Shown one piece after another: positions 18,821 to 24,812 of a stretch of 24,812 nucleotides of DNA. Position numbers and translations under genes: made by a program. Every line of letters begins with the position of its first letter. Position 1 is the stretch's first letter. Source of the stretch: a virus; IMG/VR virus record IMGVR_UViG_3300025646_000343, positions 1-24,812 of that record. One strand, given 5' to 3'. The notes under the pieces were generated by a model that saw only the letters and a program-made list of their open reading frames with translations, searched no databases and was not told the origin of the DNA.

Positions 18821-21511
18821 CTACTCGAAGAGGGAGTTGATGGTTGGGATGAGTTCTTGGATTGTTCTTGATTGTCCATCGGGTTCGGTTTTTTGTTGAG
18901 AGACGGTCTTAGTGTTGGCAGTGGCTGCTTTGCGGAAGATGTTATCAATCTCGATAGATGATAGCCAGGCGTTTGCCACCGGGAGCTCATAGATGCCATA
19001 ATTATACCGCATCCAAGCCCAACACCAGGCATGAGCCACCTGGAAGAGGGCCGCGACCTTTTCGGCCTGGGATTCTGGACAGAGATAGAGGATGCTATCA
19101 TGGACACTCATACAAAACTCTGCGTCCAAGCCATATTCCTTATTCAACCACTCCATCGCAGTCATAAAGGCATGGAGCATTGCACTTCCGGTGGATTGGA
19201 TGCACCAATTGTTTCTCATGGTCCAGAAATCGGTCCCCACTGAAGTAGGGCGGAAGGCTGTGGACATCTTAGTCCCACTGAGGGGGTTGATAGGGCAGGG
19301 CATATTAGCAATCCGAGCCATCTCATTATAGGCGTAGGAATCCGATCCGCCGATAAGAGTCTGAGAGGTACGGGATGCCTTAGTACCCTTCTTAATCTTA
19401 ATAAGTTTATTTCCCATGTCAATAGCCTGCTTCATAGGGATGTTTTTATTACCCTTACGGATGGTATTTGCAAGAGTCTTAGCACCGCATCCATACAACA
19501 TACCATAATTACATCCTTTCGCAATAGCTCGAGAAATACCAATAGCCTTGGCGGTCATAGAGTGCATATCACTTCCATCATCTTTAGAACCAGCAAGGAT
19601 GGAGTGGGAGAACTGAGTACTTCCTGCTACTTTATGGTGAGAGTCCGCAAAGATAGAGGCAATTACGGCCTCTTGGGCATCAAAATCGGACTGGACAAAC
19701 ACATATCCCTCAGGAGCTTGAACACGGGTCTTGATTTCGCTGCCGATCTTGTCATATTTAGGATCAGGAACGGTCAACCAGAGGTTTTCCCCTGCTCGGT
19801 TGGTAGAGGTATTGTGCGGCACTGCAGCAGGAACAATCATCTTAAACTCCTCGCCCTCTGGGGTCTTAATCACCTCCACGAGTTGCTCTCTCACCCTGCT
19901 TCTCACCGAAGTCCAATAAGCAACGTTAATTGCCAACTTGATAAGCTCTTTTGCCTCTGGGAGATCGGAACTAAGTTGACCTGACTCAAAATCATCAGCA
20001 TAGTCCTTAGTCAACAACCCACCAACATTTACACCTTCTCCATCTGGATGAGGGATGCGGATATAATCGCCCAACTCCTCATCCATAAAGCACCAGCCCT
20101 TATCAGTAAAGAAGTGGATGGGTTGATCGTTCCACTTAAGACGGAGAAGGATGTGAGATAGCCGGTTTTTGGTGGAAATACCTTGAATGACGGGTTTTCC
20201 ATCCACGAGATCCTTAGATGAAGCACTCCTCACCCATTTGGGCACCCCATACCACTTCGAGCTGGGTTTTCCAGCCTTGGTGAGTTTGAAGTTTGCTTCC
20301 CAGTCTAACTGGGATAGCCACGGATCTGCCTTGATATCATCGTCAGTTAGCTCTCCTTCATTCCACGACTGATACACTTCTTGTGCTATCTTGCTGAGAA
20401 TCTCTTCTTGGCGAGAAATCGAATCCTCCCATTGCTTTTCGCAATCTGCGAACCATTTCTCCCAATCATTGACCACAGGAAGATGGGCAGAAGAGATACC
20501 AAAATGTCCAATCAGAGTCGTGAGTGAAGGATTGTTTTGGATGTACTTGAGAAATAAGATCGAGTATAACTCGAAAGTGATCTTTACGTCGTTAAGTGCA
20601 TAGGCAATGAGATCATCACGTTCGGGGACAAATTCCTCCATAGAGGCGGCATCTACGAAGATATTACGAATCTTTTTATCCTCTGCTTCGAGAGGGACCA
20701 TAGGTTGGCAATGGAAGTTGTAGCAATCAATAAGGTTATTCATTGAACCCTTATCAGCCCACACTGGATCGGCCTTATAGGTGGCTTTCTTGGCAGCTTT
20801 TTGCAAATACCACCACCTCTGGCCTGAAGCCAACCCACTCACGTTAATATGAGCAGACATAGTATCAAACCATGAGTTTGTTTTGCCAAGAGTATATGCC
20901 TCTTGAGTACGAGCTCGGTCAAATGCTACGTTATGAGCAATGAGAATCTTATCTTTTCCACCGATAGGCACGAGAGTTGGTTGGTAGTCTTTCTTGGCAT
21001 TTACAAACGCCTCATGCATCCAAATATAATAAGCTTTCGGAGTAACAGCAGTGGCCAAGATGGGATGACCAAACTCACTACCCTTTACAAATGTCTCACA
21101 GTCATAGATAGCAATATCTTCCTCAATCCCATCCACTACCTCAGGTGAACCATCGAATGGATATTTAACCCATCCGGCATATAAAAAGAAGTTTGTTTTA
21201 TCTGGTGCGTCGGGAATATCAGTATAGGCAAAATCTTTCATCACCTTGATCTGATCATCCGCAAGTTCCTTGGAGATCTTATCAAAATGATCTTTGATAT
21301 TACCAGCCTTCAGCTGGGGCAGAGAAAAGTCCTCAATAAAGAAATTATCTGGGTTTTTTACAGGAAACTCAACCCCAAACTTTTCCATCTCTTCCTTGAT
21401 AGAGGAAAGTTTCTTCTCATCAAGAGAAGATGACGGAACTTCATCTCCAAATACCCTGGAGTTCATTGTATCTGAAAGAACAACGTACCCAAGAGAGTTC
21501 AGCTTTGACAT
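18821..21511 (-). CDS. DNA polymerase, family A, mitochondrial Pol gamma-like, with 3'-5' exonuclease
   Basis: The 896-aa product is a replicative polymerase. Exonuclease motifs: Exo I AIYDCETF (Asp137, Glu139), Exo II IAHNVAFDRA (Asp198), Exo III YALNDV (Asp308). After Exo II it reads WFDTMSAHINVSGLASGQR, close to the Pol gamma stretch LDTMSMHMAISGLSSFQR. Polymerase motif A is QSDFDAQEAV (Asp609), motif B RAIAKGCNYGMLYG (Arg661, Lys665, Tyr669), motif C SVHDSI (Asp805). DMHSMTAKAIGISR and the ending YELPVANAW then IEIDNIFRK also match Pol gamma (DLHSKTATTVGISR; VDIDRCLRK). It is shorter than animal Pol gamma, mainly in the spacer between the two domains. Tyr669 is the type of residue found in T7 polymerase. 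No Shine-Dalgarno site precedes the ATG. Confidence 0.95.
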   Translation of the reverse strand: MSKLNSLGYVVLSDTMNSRVFGDEVPSSSLDEKKLSSIKEEMEKFGVEFPVKNPDNFFIEDFSLPQLKAGNIKDHFDKISKELADDQIKVMKDFAYTDIPDAPDKTNFFLYAGWVKYPFDGSPEVVDGIEEDIAIYDCETFVKGSEFGHPILATAVTPKAYYIWMHEAFVNAKKDYQPTLVPIGGKDKILIAHNVAFDRARTQEAYTLGKTNSWFDTMSAHINVSGLASGQRWWYLQKAAKKATYKADPVWADKGSMNNLIDCYNFHCQPMVPLEAEDKKIRNIFVDAASMEEFVPERDDLIAYALNDVKITFELYSILFLKYIQNNPSLTTLIGHFGISSAHLPVVNDWEKWFADCEKQWEDSISRQEEILSKIAQEVYQSWNEGELTDDDIKADPWLSQLDWEANFKLTKAGKPSSKWYGVPKWVRSASSKDLVDGKPVIQGISTKNRLSHILLRLKWNDQPIHFFTDKGWCFMDEELGDYIRIPHPDGEGVNVGGLLTKDYADDFESGQLSSDLPEAKELIKLAINVAYWTSVRSRVREQLVEVIKTPEGEEFKMIVPAAVPHNTSTNRAGENLWLTVPDPKYDKIGSEIKTRVQAPEGYVFVQSDFDAQEAVIASIFADSHHKVAGSTQFSHSILAGSKDDGSDMHSMTAKAIGISRAIAKGCNYGMLYGCGAKTLANTIRKGNKNIPMKQAIDMGNKLIKIKKGTKASRTSQTLIGGSDSYAYNEMARIANMPCPINPLSGTKMSTAFRPTSVGTDFWTMRNNWCIQSTGSAMLHAFMTAMEWLNKEYGLDAEFCMSVHDSILYLCPESQAEKVAALFQVAHAWCWAWMRYNYGIYELPVANAWLSSIEIDNIFRKAATANTKTVSQQKTEPDGQSRTIQELIPTINSLFE

Positions 21512-21542
21512 AGAGGAGGTGGCAGATAGGAATATTCTATCA

Positions 21543-21556
21543 TAGCCCGTAGGCTA
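21543..21556 (-). other. small UACG-tetraloop hairpin between phosphatase and polymerase genes
   Basis: On the - strand TAGCC-TACG-GGCTA forms a 5-bp stem closed by the very stable C(UACG)G tetraloop. It lies between the phosphatase stop (21558) and the polymerase ATG (21511). No T-tract follows, so an mRNA 3' end or processing role is more likely than termination. Confidence 0.6.
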
Positions 21557-21557
21557 G

Positions 21558-22202
21558 TTAGTAGTAGATTAAAAACTCTTCACGATCGGTGTAGTAAACG
21601 CCCACACCTTCAAAGTTAGTTGCATCAATGATTTTGAGGTTCTTGCGGAAGTAAGGATAGCCATAATGGCCAAAAAAATACTCCGCATCAGGTTTGATAT
21701 GGTCTTCCAACTTATCCAGCTTAAACCAAGGATATCCTATGCCAGTAAGAACAGAGTTACGGGTCTCTGGTGTATAGTTGGGGTTGTAGTAGGCATGGGC
21801 GCAGCGATAAAGCTTACCATACGACTCAAATTCTAAAGTAAGCGGTGATGTGGTTAGCCAGTGGAGATAATCCAGTCTCTCATCGAGAGATAAGTCCCTC
21901 AGGCACCCTAGCGTATACTTAACTTCTTTTTGAAGAATGTTTTCTTCAGGTAAGAGAAGGTTTTTGAGAATGTAATTCTCATTATTACCGAGTATAAATA
22001 ACGCGTCTCCAGACTTTACTAACTTCTTGACTTTATGAAGCATTCGAAGTGGTGAAGTGCGTTTGGATCGGCGGAAGAATGGCTTATGGTGGATAGTATC
22101 TCCCATAAAGACGTACTTATACCCACTCGATTTATCTAATATCTTGTCTAGAGTATCAACTCGACCATGCAGATCTCCAATAAGGCAATATTTAGTACTC
22201 AT
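21558..22202 (-). CDS. metallophosphoesterase / PPP-type phosphatase, divergent
   Basis: The 214-aa product has the calcineurin-like metal motifs in order: GDLHG (9-13), GDTIHH (34-39, usually GDxxDRG) and GNNE (72-75, usually GNHE), then a CAHAYY and FGHYG with the later His ligands. It could act on phosphoproteins, nucleotides such as diadenosine polyphosphates, or DNA ends. The changed second and third motifs lack the usual DRG and HE residues, so activity or substrate may differ. The ATG overlaps the end of the gene upstream by 11 nt, and the polymerase gene follows. Confidence 0.83.
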   Translation of the reverse strand: MSTKYCLIGDLHGRVDTLDKILDKSSGYKYVFMGDTIHHKPFFRRSKRTSPLRMLHKVKKLVKSGDALFILGNNENYILKNLLLPEENILQKEVKYTLGCLRDLSLDERLDYLHWLTTSPLTLEFESYGKLYRCAHAYYNPNYTPETRNSVLTGIGYPWFKLDKLEDHIKPDAEYFFGHYGYPYFRKNLKIIDATNFEGVGVYYTDREEFLIYY

Positions 22203-22716
22203 CTTTTGCTTCTAGGAGACAACTAGGCGCCCACCAGTCTGGTTCTTCAGTTTTCCAAGTAGCAAAACGCCACTTAGTCCAGTTGTAATAGTTCCGGTAG
22301 GCTTTAACCGGGTTGCTAGGAACTTTGCAGAATTCAGGCATGGCCTGGGCGGGTAGGGTATAACCTACTTCAGGGTAGTCACTTAATACTCCCTCAAGAT
22401 CAATAGAACGGAGGCTGTCTTTACCAGAATGCTCTTTGCCATAACGTATCTTGAATTCCTCACAAAGGTGCCAGGTAAGTTTCCATGTCCAGACAAAGTT
22501 AGGCATTGATTCCTTAACCCATAGGGTACATGGGTGGTTTTTAAACCCACGAACTTTGTAAAACTCTCCATCCTTCTTCCGAGCTGGATCAAATCCGTGG
22601 TGGGCGAGGGCAACGCTCATCATCTGGAGGTGTTCAATAATCATCTTGTTGACATGCTTATCGCAGTGATATTCCGCGGCAGTCTTTGGATCATGATCAA
22701 GGAAGAAGATGTTCAT
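22192..22716 (-). CDS. phage protein of the pyrimidine-dimer-glycosylase-like type
   Basis: The 174-aa product starts MNIFFLDHDPKTAAEYHCDK at ATG 22716, chosen over a start 33 nt upstream because the N-terminus then matches the family pattern: IFFLDxDPxxAAxYHCDKHVxKM. Further conserved blocks are HPCTLWVKES, a CEEFKIRYGKEHS stretch, and AYRNYYNWTKWRFATW. Phage annotators often label this family pyrimidine dimer DNA glycosylase; I cannot confirm that activity from sequence. A strong promoter lies 22-51 nt upstream of its start, so it should head the polymerase block. Confidence 0.8.
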   Translation of the reverse strand: MNIFFLDHDPKTAAEYHCDKHVNKMIIEHLQMMSVALAHHGFDPARKKDGEFYKVRGFKNHPCTLWVKESMPNFVWTWKLTWHLCEEFKIRYGKEHSGKDSLRSIDLEGVLSDYPEVGYTLPAQAMPEFCKVPSNPVKAYRNYYNWTKWRFATWKTEEPDWWAPSCLLEAKDEY

Positions 22717-22737
22717 GGCAAAAAAATCCCTAGAGCG

Positions 22738-22767
22738 ATCATACCCCAAGGACGAGGGTCATGTCAA
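22738..22767 (-). promoter_or_regulatory. near-consensus sigma-70 promoter
   Basis: On the - strand TTGACA (22767-22762, 6/6) and TATGAT (22743-22738, 5/6) are separated by 18 bp. RNA would start about 15 nt before the ATG at 22716. Host-type elements this good suggest transcription by host RNA polymerase early in infection, covering the glycosylase-like, phosphatase and polymerase genes. Confidence 0.8.
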
Positions 22768-22774
22768 GAGGCGT

Positions 22775-22900
22775 TTACACGTCGTATTCAATGCACTCCA
22801 GAGCCTCTGGATGTCGCTTACAATACTCCTCAAGAGTATTTTGAGAAGAGGCGGGTTTATTTTCCTCCACCTGTGAGGCAGTATTATCTTTTTCTATCAT
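22775..22900 (-). CDS. small conserved phage protein, 41 aa
   Basis: From ATG 22900 the product starts MIEKDNTASQVEENKPASSQ and ends EEYCKRHPEALECIEYDV. The C-terminal pattern EYCxxHPxALECxVYDV is one I recall from many phages; its job is unknown. A longer reading would begin inside tRNA-Val, so the inner start is preferred. Two Cys residues are conserved in the pattern. Confidence 0.72.
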   Translation of the reverse strand: MIEKDNTASQVEENKPASSQNTLEEYCKRHPEALECIEYDV

Positions 22901-22939
22901 ACTTCTAAGAATCATAAGTAATATCAGGGTTTCCTGACA

Positions 22940-23011
22940 TGGGAGATACTGGATTCGAACCAGTGACATCTTGCTTGTAAGGCAAGCACTCTACCGCTGA
23001 GCTAATCTCCC
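22940..23011 (-). tRNA. tRNA-Val (UAC)
   Basis: The - strand folds as a full cloverleaf: acceptor GGGAGAT/ATCTCCC, D-stem GCTC/GAGT, anticodon stem CTTGC/GCAAG around CTTACAA (anticodon TAC), T-arm ACTGG-TTCGAAT-CCAGT. The discriminator is A and no CCA is encoded. Only five bases fill the variable loop. Confidence 0.95.
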
Positions 23012-23157
23012 TTGGAGACACAAATCTTTAACCAGTTGACTAGGTTATTATACCCTAAAGTATCAAAATCTTGAACCTCTTTATGTGATTCCAGATAGTA
23101 CTCGAGGGCTTCTATAACCCGATCATAATCTTGTTTTGAAAGAAGGCCCATATTCAT
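23002..23157 (-). CDS. small hypothetical protein, 51 aa, ending in the tRNA-Val gene
   Basis: An open frame starts MNMGLLSKQDYDRVIEALEY and continues helical to NLVNWLKICVSKGD. The stop codon is the TAG of the tRNA-Val 5' part (10 nt overlap). The protein starts inside the gene upstream. MGLLSK at 23151 is another start. The amphipathic helix content supports a real gene, though it is the weakest of this cluster. Confidence 0.58.
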   Translation of the reverse strand: MNMGLLSKQDYDRVIEALEYYLESHKEVQDFDTLGYNNLVNWLKICVSKGD

Positions 23158-23278
23158 TGTCCTCTAGATCATCTTCGTAGGTCGATGGTTCTTCAAACAA
23201 TTCGCGAAGTTTAAGTTCTTGAGCCATCTCTGATAATCTCTTAAACTCTTCCTCGGTGATCAGTCGTTTTTCAGCCAT
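23123..23278 (-). CDS. small hypothetical protein, 51 aa, charged
   Basis: An open frame starts MAEKRLITEEEFKRLSEMAQ and continues as charged helix (ELKLRELFEEPSTYEDDLED). The start overlaps the 102-aa gene upstream by 19 nt, and its 3' end overlaps the next gene by 35 nt. Function unknown. Confidence 0.62.
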   Translation of the reverse strand: MAEKRLITEEEFKRLSEMAQELKLRELFEEPSTYEDDLEDNEYGPSFKTRL

Positions 23279-23568
23279 GGTGGAGCTTTAAACCAACGAG
23301 CAAGAGTATCTGGATCCTGTGGTCCGATGAGATGGTTGGAGGGATCAGGATCTCCCAAATCAAGATCATTCATAAACTCATCTAAGGAGTCTTTTTCAGG
23401 TACTCCGTTGATGGACACTCTACGGGCTTTATTTAAAATCGAAGCAGCTGAGCGATTATTATCTGCCCACTTTTGCGCCCATTGCATTTCTTCAAAAGAT
23501 ACCTCTTCATGATTTGCGATTTTTTGCGCGATAGCCTCGAGCCGTAGTCTTGTTTGTGTTGAGAGCAT
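23260..23568 (-). CDS. conserved phage hypothetical protein, 102 aa
   Basis: The product starts MLSTQTRLRLEAIAQKIANH and holds EVSFEEMQWAQKWADNNRSA, then ARRVSING, then KDSLDEFMNDLDLGDPDPSN. I recall these blocks (the EVSFExMxWAQKWADxNR and LDLGDPDPS motifs) from other phage proteins, but no function goes with them. The end is aromatic and basic (RWFKAPPWLKND). An AAGGG site lies 4 nt before the ATG. It sits between tRNA-Val and tRNA-Leu. Confidence 0.8.
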   Translation of the reverse strand: MLSTQTRLRLEAIAQKIANHEEVSFEEMQWAQKWADNNRSAASILNKARRVSINGVPEKDSLDEFMNDLDLGDPDPSNHLIGPQDPDTLARWFKAPPWLKND

Positions 23569-23612
23569 AAAACCCTTTGCAATAAGAGTCTTTAATCTAA
23601 AAAATTAGTTGA

Positions 23613-23693
23613 TGCCCGAGGGGGGACTCGAACCCCCACGCCTTTTGGCAATTGATTCTAAGTCAATCGTGGCTACCATTACACCACCCGGGC
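23613..23693 (-). tRNA. tRNA-Leu (UAG)
   Basis: Cloverleaf on the - strand: acceptor GCCCGGG/CTCGGGC (one G-U-like pair at the inner end), anticodon stem ATTGA/TCAAT around CTTAGAA (anticodon TAG), a long variable arm with GCC...GGC, T-arm TGGGGG-TTCGAGT-CCCCC. The discriminator is A; no CCA is encoded. Confidence 0.93.
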
Positions 23694-23697
23694 AAGG

Positions 23698-23770
23698 TGC
23701 TCCTTGAGGGGATCGAACCCACCTTAGATCGATTATGAGTCGATTGCATTCACCAGATTGCTAAAGGAGC
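23698..23770 (-). tRNA. tRNA with CAU anticodon, probably elongator Met
   Basis: Acceptor GCTCCTT/AAGGAGC is fully paired, so the G1-C72 pair argues against an initiator tRNA. The anticodon stem is ATCGA/TCGAT around CTCATAA (anticodon CAT). The T-stem GTGGG/CCCTC has one mismatch. A lysidine-modified Ile tRNA is possible in principle, but a UAU Ile tRNA is present nearby. Confidence 0.88.
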
Positions 23771-23821
23771 GGGTGGGTAGGTGGCACTTCTGGTTTATCT
23801 TTCCAGCGCGGGCTACCCAAG

Positions 23822-23893
23822 TAGGACTGCGGAGAATTGAACTCCGTTCACACCGTTATAAGCAGTGGGCCTTAACCAATAGGCGACAGTCCC
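23822..23893 (-). tRNA. tRNA-Ile (UAU)
   Basis: Cloverleaf on the - strand: acceptor GGGACTG/CAGTCCT (G-U at the end), anticodon stem CACTG/CGGTG around CTTATAA (anticodon TAT), T-arm CGGAG-TTCAATT-CTCCG, discriminator A. A UAU anticodon reads AUA directly. Most bacteria use a lysidine-modified CAU tRNA for that codon. Confidence 0.9.
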
Positions 23894-23897
23894 AAAC

Positions 23898-24032
23898 TCA
23901 TTTACCAGAGTCCTGGTGAATGTACATTATACCATAGATCGGGACAAACACCAAGAGGAAACCTAAAACCCCTACAATTCCCCATCTATAAGTATGAAGC
24001 GTCTCGTGAATCCACGGGGATAATTGAGCCAT
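23898..24032 (-). CDS. very small membrane protein, 44 aa
   Basis: An open frame starts MAQLSPWIHETLHTYRWGIV and contains one membrane helix (WGIVGVLGFLLVFVPIYGIM, about 17-36) before a short end HQDSGK. The ATG is inside the end of the gene upstream (47-nt overlap), and the stop lies 5 nt before tRNA-Ile. A clean membrane helix in an otherwise unexplained stretch supports it. Role unknown. Confidence 0.62.
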   Translation of the reverse strand: MAQLSPWIHETLHTYRWGIVGVLGFLLVFVPIYGIMYIHQDSGK

Positions 24033-24147
24033 TGGAGTCTTTAACAAGAAATATGGCATAATAACCTGGGAATTCAACAGATATGCACTGTATTATACCA
24101 CTTTTCCAGACATTTTTATATATAAATCCGATTCTTTTCCCCCTCAT
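23986..24147 (-). CDS. small hypothetical beta-rich protein, 53 aa
   Basis: From ATG 24147 the product starts MRGKRIGFIYKNVWKSGIIQ and reads as a small barrel-like run of strands (CISVEFPGYYAIFLVKDSNG, IIPVDSRDASY). The ATG overlaps the stop of the gene upstream (ATGA), so a longer reading from 24249 is rejected. It resembles small SH3-like phage proteins in strand pattern only. Function unknown. Confidence 0.65.
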   Translation of the reverse strand: MRGKRIGFIYKNVWKSGIIQCISVEFPGYYAIFLVKDSNGSIIPVDSRDASYL

Positions 24148-24560
24148 TTGCCGGAATGTATGGACGGAGGCGAAGGGAACATTGATTCTAGGACATTTAC
24201 TTGGCCGGTTATTATACCTACAACCAATAGTACCCCAGCAAAAATCCAACGAAATTTAGACAATTCATCAACCCGAACATTGAGAGCAATAAACTTTGTT
24301 TTTGTTTGCTCACATTCTTTTTCTTGAGATTTTTTTAACTCCTCAAGGAGTTTCATTATGGCGTTATCAGACTGGATGCTTTGATCAAGTCGCTCCTCAT
24401 GGCGGACTAGGATTTTTGCAACGTTCTGATTAGCTTCAGAAATCTTATCTACAGCTGTCTCGAGTTTGGCAAGCATCTCTTTGGAGAGTTCTTCGTAGAC
24501 GTCAAGTTTTTCCTCAAGAACGGCCAGTCTTACATCGGAGCCGCGAAAAGGATTGGCCAT
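24144..24560 (-). CDS. coiled-coil protein with C-terminal membrane helix, 138 aa
   Basis: The first 100 residues form a long coiled coil (VRLAVLEEKLDVYEELSKEM, AKLETAVDKISEANQNVAKI, HEERLDQSIQSDNAIMKLLE). A membrane helix follows (FRWIFAGVLLVVGIITGQV, about 103-121) and then a short tail. The layout, coil then one C-terminal helix, recalls XhlA-like holin-associated and other phage membrane-tethered proteins. I recall similar MANPFR/MTNPFR coils in cyanophages. It is separated from the tRNA-Ser genes by 46 nt. Confidence 0.78.
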   Translation of the reverse strand: MANPFRGSDVRLAVLEEKLDVYEELSKEMLAKLETAVDKISEANQNVAKILVRHEERLDQSIQSDNAIMKLLEELKKSQEKECEQTKTKFIALNVRVDELSKFRWIFAGVLLVVGIITGQVNVLESMFPSPPSIHSGK

Positions 24561-24606
24561 TATGTATTATTGATTACAAACTATTTTCAATAATACCTTT
24601 AAACAA

Positions 24607-24691
24607 CGGAGGGAGGGGGAATCGAACCCCCAAGGCTTTTACACTCAACTGTTTTCAAGACAGGTTCCGTCGCCAATCGGATTGTCCCTCC
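24607..24691 (-). tRNA. tRNA-Ser (UGA)
   Basis: Acceptor GGAGGGA/TCCCTCC, anticodon stem CTGT/ACAG around CTTGAAA (anticodon TGA), a long variable arm, T-arm with GGGGG-TTCGATT-CCCCC. The discriminator is G, as usual for serine. No CCA is encoded. Confidence 0.93.
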
Positions 24692-24695
24692 AAGG

Positions 24696-24787
24696 CGGAA
24701 GTGGTTGGATTTGAACCAACGGTGCCGGGATAACCGACACGGAATCTTAGCAGGATTCTGCAATAAGCCTGACTCTGCCACACTTCC
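24696..24787 (-). tRNA. tRNA-Ser (GCU)
   Basis: Acceptor GGAAGTG/CACTTCC, anticodon stem GAATC/GATTC around CTGCTAA (anticodon GCT), a very long variable arm (TGTCGG...CCGGCA), T-arm GTTGG-TTCAAAT-CCAAC. The discriminator is G. It lies 4 nt from tRNA-Ser (UGA). Confidence 0.93.
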
Positions 24788-24789
24788 AA

Positions 24790-24812
24790 TGGAAACAACT
24801 GGACTCGAACCA
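24790..24812 (-). tRNA. partial tRNA, 3' end only
   Basis: The last 23 bases read, on the - strand, a T-arm ending TGG-TTCGAGT-CCAGT followed by TGTTTCC and discriminator A, the 3' half of an acceptor stem. The rest lies beyond the window, so the amino acid cannot be told. Confidence 0.75.

Noticed and set aside
18819-19107. Extended start of the post-polymerase gene, up to 19107
   Set aside because: It would overlap the polymerase by almost 290 nt; a coupled start at 18819 (or at most 18879) fits better.
24599-24781. 60-aa open frame on the - strand over the serine tRNAs
   Set aside because: It runs through two well-folded tRNA genes and has no homologous look.
1-24812. CRISPR array, rRNA, insertion sequence, integrase or att site
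   Set aside because: No regularly spaced direct repeats, rRNA-like blocks, transposase or recombinase motifs were seen; the mobile elements here are homing endonucleases and the intron.

Overview
The window looks like part of a large tailed double-stranded DNA phage (Caudoviricetes). It holds a head gene module on the + strand, three GIY-YIG homing endonucleases, a group I intron inside the major capsid gene, about 30 tightly packed small unknown genes on the - strand, a replication/repair block and a tRNA cluster. The DNA polymerase is of the mitochondrial Pol gamma type. From memory, such polymerases are known in some cyanophages (the S-TIM5 kind), so a cyanobacterial host is a reasonable but unproven guess. 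No integrase, CRISPR array or rRNA is visible.

Region 1 (1-7531, + strand) is the head module. In order it has an acidic scaffold, a small capsid cement protein, the HK97-fold-like major capsid protein split by a group I intron with its own GIY-YIG endonuclease, a strong terminator, a Mu gp36-like (DUF1320-like) connector protein, a small Gly/Tyr-rich protein, a Mu gp37-like protein and a Dps-family ferritin. The order scaffold - capsid - gp36 - gp37 resembles phage Mu. A second GIY-YIG endonuclease and a 104-aa unknown gene sit on the opposite strand between capsid and connector. A third lies tail to tail against dps.

Region 2 (8127-16580, - strand) starts downstream with a secreted RlpA-like cell wall protein. 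The rest is a dense array of small unknown genes, mostly 48-190 aa, commonly overlapping by 4-14 nt, which suggests translational coupling. Many begin with the same 8-base start ATGA(C/T)TGA. At least ten of these genes are under 60 codons. The array contains paralogous aromatic-rich proteins and small one-helix membrane proteins.

Region 3 (16632-22900, - strand) is replication and repair: a short ATP-dependent DNA ligase, a further set of small genes, the 896-aa Pol gamma-like polymerase, a divergent metallophosphoesterase and a protein of the family often labelled pyrimidine-dimer glycosylase in phages. A near-consensus sigma-70 promoter lies just upstream of the last gene and probably drives this block.

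Region 4 (22940-24812, - strand) is a tRNA cluster with Val(UAC), Leu(UAG), Met(CAU), Ile(UAU), Ser(UGA), Ser(GCU) and the 3' end of a seventh tRNA cut by the window edge. Small genes are interspersed, including a coiled-coil protein with a C-terminal membrane helix.
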